Source: Radicibacter daui (GTDB lineage Bacteria; Pseudomonadota; Alphaproteobacteria; Radicibacterales; Radicibacteraceae). From it: a stretch of DNA of 64,000 nucleotides. Where the stretch lies: NCBI GenBank assembly GCA_030657355.1, contig CP131056.1, positions 2,624,501-2,688,500 on the forward strand, given 5' to 3'. The translations under genes and the position numbers were made by a program. Of the stretch, positions 59,407 to 64,000 are shown piece by piece (position 1 is the first letter of the stretch; each line of letters opens with the position of its first letter). The notes below the pieces were generated by a model. The model saw only the letters and a program-made list of their open reading frames with translations, ran no database searches and had not been told where the DNA came from.

Positions 59407-60162
59407 TCAGCGCGCGCCGGCCGCGTCCAGAAACTCATCGATGATCTGGCGATACCGCACCGGGCCGAAACTCGGAAAATGGCCACCATGGATGATGGAG
59501 GGTTGAAGCTCCCTCAGCCGCTTCAGGCTCGCGGCATAGTCCGCCATGTCGGAGTGATAACAATCCGTCACCAGCGGGCCGTCATAGATCACATCCGCCG
59601 CAATCAGGATGCCGGTCTTTTCCTCGAACAGCGATACATGGCCGGGGCTGTGACCGGGCGTGTGCAGCACGGTGAGCCGCCGGTCGCCGAGATCGATCAC
59701 ATCGCCCTCTTCCACCAGACCTGTCGCCGGGGCTGGCGGGATACGATAGGCCGGGGCCGACCAGCCTTCCGGTGGGGCGATGAACATCTCGGCATCCGTC
59801 CCCTCCTCCGCATAATGCGAAAAGAGCGTGGCCTCGTTGCCGGGCGCCTCAAGGATCGGTGCTTCAATGGGATGGGCCAGCCGCTCGTTAAATTCGTGGG
59901 CCGATCCGATATGGTCGAAATGGGTATGGCTCAGCAGTAGCGTCACCGGCCCGTTGCCAAGCACGGGCACGTTCTGCCGCAGGCTGAACGCCCCAAGGCC
60001 GGCATCGATCAGCAGCGAACGTTCGCTGCCCCGTACCAGCCACATGTTGCAGCGAAAGAACGGCGTCATCCACGGCTCATGGATGAGGGTGATGCCATCC
60101 GCAAAAGGAATGGTCTCGTACCAGTCCCGTGCCGGGACCGCCTTCTTCTGCCCCTTTGCCAC
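59407..60162 (-). CDS. Metallo-beta-lactamase-fold hydrolase
   Basis: A 251-residue MBL-fold protein. SHTHFDHIG is the HxHxDH motif, LHTPGHSPGHVSLF the second metal His and ADVIYDGPLVTD the bridging Asp; IIHGGHFPSFG supplies the last His. All metal ligands are in place, so it should be a hydrolase, of unknown substrate (glyoxalase II-like group). GTG 60162 is chosen because GGAGG lies seven bases upstream; it starts two bases after the transporter ATPase stop, so it is the fifth gene of the ABC operon and may act on the imported compound. Confidence 0.88.
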   Translation of the reverse strand: MAKGQKKAVPARDWYETIPFADGITLIHEPWMTPFFRCNMWLVRGSERSLLIDAGLGAFSLRQNVPVLGNGPVTLLLSHTHFDHIGSAHEFNERLAHPIEAPILEAPGNEATLFSHYAEEGTDAEMFIAPPEGWSAPAYRIPPAPATGLVEEGDVIDLGDRRLTVLHTPGHSPGHVSLFEEKTGILIAADVIYDGPLVTDCYHSDMADYAASLKRLRELQPSIIHGGHFPSFGPVRYRQIIDEFLDAAGAR

Positions 60163-60164
60163 CC

Positions 60165-61241
60165 TCAATCCTCCAGCAGGATAAGCCGCGCCGGATCAGC
60201 CCTCAGCGCCACGCGCTCGCCGGCTGCCGGCACCCTCGACGGGTCAATGCGAGCCTTGAGGCCAAGGCCGGCGGCCGTCCGCCCGGCAAGCCGCACGAAG
60301 CTGCCCTGGAAGATACAATCCTCCACGCTCACTTCGCCCAGCGGCACACCGCCACCCGCGCCATCCGCCCCAACATCCGCCAGAGTGACATTTTCCGGCC
60401 GCACCGCCACCGTCACCTTCGCGCCCGCCGCCGCTTTTCCCGGCAGCTCCAGCAGGCCGAGCGGGCTTTCCACCTGCACCCGGGCGCCGGTGCTGGCCGT
60501 CACCCGCCCCTCGATCAGCGTGCTCTCGCCCATGAAGGTGGCGGAAAAGCGCGTGCGCGGGGCAGCATAGACCCGCTCGGGGGCGCCGATGTCTTCAATG
60601 CGGCCCCTGTTCATGATGACGATGACATCGGCAATCGCCATCGCCTCTTCCTGGTCATGCGTCACATGCACAAAGGTGCGTTCCTCCACCCGCTGGATGC
60701 GGCGCAGTTCCTCCTGCATCTGACGGCGCAGATTGAGGTCAAGCGCGCCCAGCGGCTCGTCAAGCAGCAGCACTTCGGGCTCAACCACCATGGCGCGGGC
60801 AAGCGCAATGCGCTGGCGCTGCCCGCCGGAGGTGGCGGCTATTGCCCGGTCGCCAAAGCCAGAGAGGCCGACAAGGTCGAGCGCAGCCAGCACCTTGCTG
60901 CGGATTTCAGCGCGGGCCAGCCGCCGCACGCTGAGCCCGAAGCCGACATTGCCGGCGACCGTCAGATGCGGGAAGAGCGCATAATCCTGAAACACCGTGG
61001 CCGTCGGGCGCCGTGCCGGCGGCAGGTGGGTGACATCCTGCCCGTTGATGCGCACCGTGCCCGCGCTCGGAAAGGCAAATCCGCCGAGCATCGAAAGCAC
61101 CGTCGTCTTGCCGGAACCGGACGGGCCGAGCAGGACGACGTAACTGCCGCGCGGCACGGAAAAACTCACGCCATCAACGGCAACCGTCTCGCCATAGACC
61201 TTGCTGACAGAATCGAGGGATAGATCACCGGTCGCGCTCAT
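60165..61241 (-). CDS. ABC transporter ATP-binding protein (PotA-like)
   Basis: A 358-residue ATPase of the polyamine/iron/sulfate (CUT-type) group. Walker A GPSGSGKTT, Q-loop VFQDYALFPHLTV, signature SGGQRQRIALARAM, Walker B VLLLDEPLGALD and switch VTHDQEEAM are intact. The C-terminal TOBE-like part (VAVRPENVTLA) is present. GGAGG precedes ATG 61241. The start overlaps the second permease stop by ATGA. Substrate is inferred from the binding protein as a polyamine-type solute. Confidence 0.93.
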   Translation of the reverse strand: MSATGDLSLDSVSKVYGETVAVDGVSFSVPRGSYVVLLGPSGSGKTTVLSMLGGFAFPSAGTVRINGQDVTHLPPARRPTATVFQDYALFPHLTVAGNVGFGLSVRRLARAEIRSKVLAALDLVGLSGFGDRAIAATSGGQRQRIALARAMVVEPEVLLLDEPLGALDLNLRRQMQEELRRIQRVEERTFVHVTHDQEEAMAIADVIVIMNRGRIEDIGAPERVYAAPRTRFSATFMGESTLIEGRVTASTGARVQVESPLGLLELPGKAAAGAKVTVAVRPENVTLADVGADGAGGGVPLGEVSVEDCIFQGSFVRLAGRTAAGLGLKARIDPSRVPAAGERVALRADPARLILLED

Positions 61242-62047
61242 CGGCGCCTCCTGCCCAGCAAGAAAAGTTCGACCAGCACGGCAGCGATGATCGAGACAAG
61301 GAAAACGAGCGTGCCGGCGGCATTGGTCTGCGGGTCGAGCCCGGTGCGCAGCATGCCCCAGATGACAACCGGCAGCGTGGGGTCGAAGCCGGAGAGCAGG
61401 AAGGCGACGATGAATTCGTCCCACGAGAAGGTAAAGCTCAGCACAAAGGCCGCCAGAATGGCGATGCGCAGCAAAGGCAGCGTTATCCGGAAGAAGACCT
61501 GCACTTCCCCCGCACCCAGATCCCGCGCCGCCTGCTCCAGCCGGGCCTGCTCCCGGTCGATCTGGGCATAGATGATGACGAAGGCGAGCGGCAGGTTGAG
61601 CACCACATGGCCAATGCCCACCAGCCAGAGCGACTTGCCGAAACCGAGGGTGGAGAACAGCAGCAGCAGCCCGAGGCCGATCACCAGATAGGAGACGGCA
61701 AGCGGCATATAGAGCAGCACCTCGATCACCCGCCGCCCCGGCATGCGGTGGCGCGCAAGGCCCCAGGCCGCCAGCACCGCTAGCGCCGTGGAGACGAAGG
61801 AAGAGCCGAACCCCACCATCAGGGAGTTAAGCGTCGCCCCGCTCACCCGGTCACTCGCCAGCACCTTGAGATACCAGTCGAAGGTCGGCCCTTCGAAAGG
61901 CGGCACCGGCACCCGGCCGGAATGGAAAGAAAACAGGACGAGCGTCGCGACTGGCAGATAGATGAAAACCAGCATGCCGGCGGTGAGCGCCAGCGCGCCG
62001 GTACGGTCGGCAAAACCCAGCAGGCGGCTGCGCAGAAAGGCAGACAT
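61238..62047 (-). CDS. ABC transporter permease (PotC/PotI-like)
   Basis: A 269-residue inner-membrane permease with six segments. The EAA-type loop ...QAARDLGAGEVQVFFRITLPLLRIAILAAFVLSFTFSWDEF is conserved and marks the ATPase-docking site. The sequence WDEFIVAFLLSG and the overall length match PotC/PotI. It overlaps both its neighbours (TGATG and ATGA), so subunits are made in step. It acts as a heterodimer with the permease encoded just upstream. Confidence 0.92.
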   Translation of the reverse strand: MSAFLRSRLLGFADRTGALALTAGMLVFIYLPVATLVLFSFHSGRVPVPPFEGPTFDWYLKVLASDRVSGATLNSLMVGFGSSFVSTALAVLAAWGLARHRMPGRRVIEVLLYMPLAVSYLVIGLGLLLLFSTLGFGKSLWLVGIGHVVLNLPLAFVIIYAQIDREQARLEQAARDLGAGEVQVFFRITLPLLRIAILAAFVLSFTFSWDEFIVAFLLSGFDPTLPVVIWGMLRTGLDPQTNAAGTLVFLVSIIAAVLVELFLLGRRRR

Positions 62048-62934
62048 CAGGCGCGCCCCCGGGTGAGCCAGCGGGCAGCCGCCAGATAGGCCGCCACCAC
62101 CAGCAGCATGAGGATCATGGAGAGCGCGGATGCCATCGGGATATCGGCGCGGCGGATCACCTGCATGAGGATGAGCTGCGGCAGCACCAGTTGGTTGTTC
62201 CCGCCCAGAATCTGCGGCGTCACATAGTCTCCGACCGCCACCACGAAGGTCAGGAAGGCACCCGAAGCGATGCCCGGCATGGTGAGCGGCAGCGTCACCC
62301 GCCAGAAAATGGCGAACGCCCCGGCACCAAGATCGGCAGCGGCAAGGTGCAGCTTCGGATCAAGCCGAGAAAGGCTGGAATAGATGGTGAGCGTGCACAG
62401 CATGGTGAAGAAATGCACGAAACCCAGCACCGTGGCGCCCTGATTAAAGGAGAGTTTGAGTGGCTCTGAGATGAAGCCCAGCGAAAGCAGCGTCTGGTTG
62501 ATCACCCCGTTGGGCGCCAGAACCAGCAGCCAGGCGTAGGAGCGCACCACATAGGAGGTCCAGAACGGCAGTACCGCCAGCATCAGCACCAGCCGCTGAA
62601 AGCGCGGGGCGATGCGGGTGGCGATAACCCATGCCAGCGGATAGGCCAGCAACACCGAGAAAACGGTGACGAGAAGCGTGACCTCCAGCGAATTCCAAAG
62701 GCCCTTCACGAAGGCCGACTGCTCGAAAAACCGCCGGTAATTATCGAGCCCCGGCACCGTCACCAGCTCCCGCCCCTGCTGGCGAAAGAAACTCCACAGC
62801 GCAATCGCCAGCGTGGGCAGGAGGAAGAAGGCAAAGGTCCAGAGCGCGGCAGGCGCGGCAAGCGCAAGGCCACGCACCGCCTGCCGGCGGGCTGCCTTGC
62901 GCTCCGGCGTCACTCCAGTGACGGTATCGGTCAT
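62047..62934 (-). CDS. ABC transporter permease (PotB/PotH-like)
   Basis: A 295-residue permease with a 20-residue hydrophilic N-terminus and six membrane segments. The loop LAAADLGAGAFAIFWRVTLPLTMPGIASGAFLTFVVAVGDYVTPQILGG is the classic PotB/PotH signature. It begins 21 bases after the binding-protein stop and overlaps the second permease start. Together with that permease it forms the membrane channel. Confidence 0.93.
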   Translation of the reverse strand: MTDTVTGVTPERKAARRQAVRGLALAAPAALWTFAFFLLPTLAIALWSFFRQQGRELVTVPGLDNYRRFFEQSAFVKGLWNSLEVTLLVTVFSVLLAYPLAWVIATRIAPRFQRLVLMLAVLPFWTSYVVRSYAWLLVLAPNGVINQTLLSLGFISEPLKLSFNQGATVLGFVHFFTMLCTLTIYSSLSRLDPKLHLAAADLGAGAFAIFWRVTLPLTMPGIASGAFLTFVVAVGDYVTPQILGGNNQLVLPQLILMQVIRRADIPMASALSMILMLLVVAAYLAAARWLTRGRA

Positions 62935-62955
62935 GCGATCCGTTCCCGTCCCAGG

Positions 62956-64000
62956 TCAGTTCTGCAGCACTTCGGCCCAGAGATCCTGCATCTTCTGGTC
63001 AAAGGCTTCGGTCGGCGACGGGTACGGGTAGGATTTGGCAAGGAAGGTCGGCTGCTCGTCCCAGCGCAGGGCCTTTTTCTGCTCCGGCGTCAGCGTGGCC
63101 TTGCTGCTCGCCGGCATGCCCCAGTAGCAGGAAGAGGTCGCAAGGGCGGCCTGCCCGGCGGGCGAAAGCACATACTGGACGAACTTCGTCGCATCCGCCT
63201 TTTTCTTGCTGTCGGCAAAAACGCCGATTGCCTGCTGCCAGCGAATGCCGCCGACATCGGGCAGCACCCAGTCGAGATTGGGTTTGTCGGCAGCAATGCC
63301 GGCCACGGCATATTCACCGCCGCCCGCCAGAATGCCGACCTGCCCGGTGGCGAGCGCCGTTTGCGAGGTCACGATATCGCCAACCAGCGCCGAGTTCTCG
63401 CGCATGGCCAGCAGCTTTTCCTTGATGGCAGGCAGGTCCGCCTCGGTCAGATCCTGCGGCTTCTTGCCGAGCGCAACCGCCACCTGCCCGATGATGGGCA
63501 GGTAATAATCATAGATCGCGACCTGGCCCTTGAAGGCCGGGTTCCAGAGCGTGGTGATATCCCGCGCCTGAGCCTCGGTGACCTTGGACTTGTCAAAGGC
63601 AATGGCGTTGTAACCGAACTTCTCCGGCACCGCGTACATCTTGCCGTCGACAGTGTGGTAGTCCGGCAGGCGCACGGCCTCCGGCACATCGGAGAGCGGG
63701 AAATCATCGGGATTGAGCGGTGCCAGCAGGCCGCGGGCAACCACGCGCTTTACGTCGGTGGTATCGACGACAAACACATCCCAGTCACCGGGCTGCGACT
63801 GGTCGACGAGCGAAAGCGCCGTGCCGGTGCCCTCGTAATCCTTAACATTGACGGTAATGCCGGTGGCATCGGTAAAGGGCTTCAGGAAGGCTTCGTCGGT
63901 GTGATCACACCACACCAGAGCGCTGATTTCTTCCGCTGCCGCCGGGCTTGCGGCCAGCAGCAGGGCCGGAACGAGGCCGGTGGTGACGGCCAGCAGGGCA
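62956..64000 (-). CDS. Spermidine/putrescine-type ABC substrate-binding protein (partial, 5' end missing)
   Basis: At least 347 codons are visible; the gene continues beyond the right edge. The right end encodes the back of a signal peptide (ALLAVTTGLVPALLLAASPAAA, cut before EEIS), then the mature domain LVWCDHTDEAFLKPFTDATGITVNVKDYEGTGTALSLVDQ and WDVFVVDTTDVKRVVARGLLAPL, characteristic of PotD/PotF-like periplasmic proteins. DYYLPIIGQVAVALGKKPQDLTEADL lies in the hinge region. It is the first gene of the operon and would set the substrate, which I cannot identify beyond the polyamine-like family. Confidence 0.9.
   Translation of the reverse strand, partial: ALLAVTTGLVPALLLAASPAAAEEISALVWCDHTDEAFLKPFTDATGITVNVKDYEGTGTALSLVDQSQPGDWDVFVVDTTDVKRVVARGLLAPLNPDDFPLSDVPEAVRLPDYHTVDGKMYAVPEKFGYNAIAFDKSKVTEAQARDITTLWNPAFKGQVAIYDYYLPIIGQVAVALGKKPQDLTEADLPAIKEKLLAMRENSALVGDIVTSQTALATGQVGILAGGGEYAVAGIAADKPNLDWVLPDVGGIRWQQAIGVFADSKKKADATKFVQYVLSPAGQAALATSSCYWGMPASSKATLTPEQKKALRWDEQPTFLAKSYPYPSPTEAFDQKMQDLWAEVLQN

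Overview
The window reads as a GC-rich proteobacterial chromosome, most likely an alphaproteobacterium. The reasons are the aerobic-type cobalamin genes (cobG, cobN, cobE, cobK, cobL), the codon use and the tightly overlapping ATGA/TGATG gene junctions. I cannot name the species. One foreign segment of lower GC interrupts it at about 3.4-22.2 kb.

Layout. 1-3204: chromosomal enzymes (tail of an NADP-dependent F420-reductase-like protein, an amidohydrolase, a cupin, a GNAT acetyltransferase). 3405-6569: a two-gene putative defence module, a GHKL ATPase fused to a Shedu-type PD-(D/E)XK nuclease domain followed by a DUF3800 protein. 6838-22228: an integrated mobilizable element of about 15.4 kb inserted in the 3' end of guaA, bounded by a 20-bp att core repeated with two mismatches. 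It carries an ABC-three-component (ABC-3C) conflict system, a RelB/RelE toxin-antitoxin pair, IncP-like traI/traJ/oriT/traK, a TraC-like gene, a minimal trbJ-(trbK-like)-trbL set without the rest of a type IV secretion system, an IncQ-type replicon (oriV iterons, repC, repA), an AlpA-like regulator and a P4-type tyrosine integrase. 22211-30199: housekeeping genes (guaA, GNAT, rsmB-like, guaB, rlmE, ppx/gppA). 30425-36708: tRNA-Gln(CTG) and small envelope, stress and sulfur-related genes (YeiH family, universal stress protein, LysR regulator, cysteine-synthase-like enzyme). 36834-58650: a large cobalamin biosynthesis cluster with a cobalamin riboswitch at about 41571-41780. 58630-64000: a HAD protein and a five-gene operon of a polyamine-type ABC transporter with a metallo-beta-lactamase-fold hydrolase; its binding-protein gene runs off the right edge.

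How the parts work together. The riboswitch heads the plus-strand run DUF1636-cobW-cobN-cobG-cobH-cobI-cobJ and, beyond it, cobL-cobE-cobM and cobA-cobB-cobU-cobV. cobK and cbiD lie antisense inside that run, so the locus looks like a non-contiguous operon. The C1-methylation/deacylation step is represented by CbiD (anaerobic-pathway name) rather than CobF. The CobN partners CobS and CobT are not in the window.

The best candidates for new biology are the GHKL-Shedu/DUF3800 pair, the guaA element with its three-gene mating-pair module and defence cargo, and a 14-residue C-terminal motif shared by TrbJ and the small exported protein encoded directly after it. All functions are inferred from reading the sequence; no database search was run.
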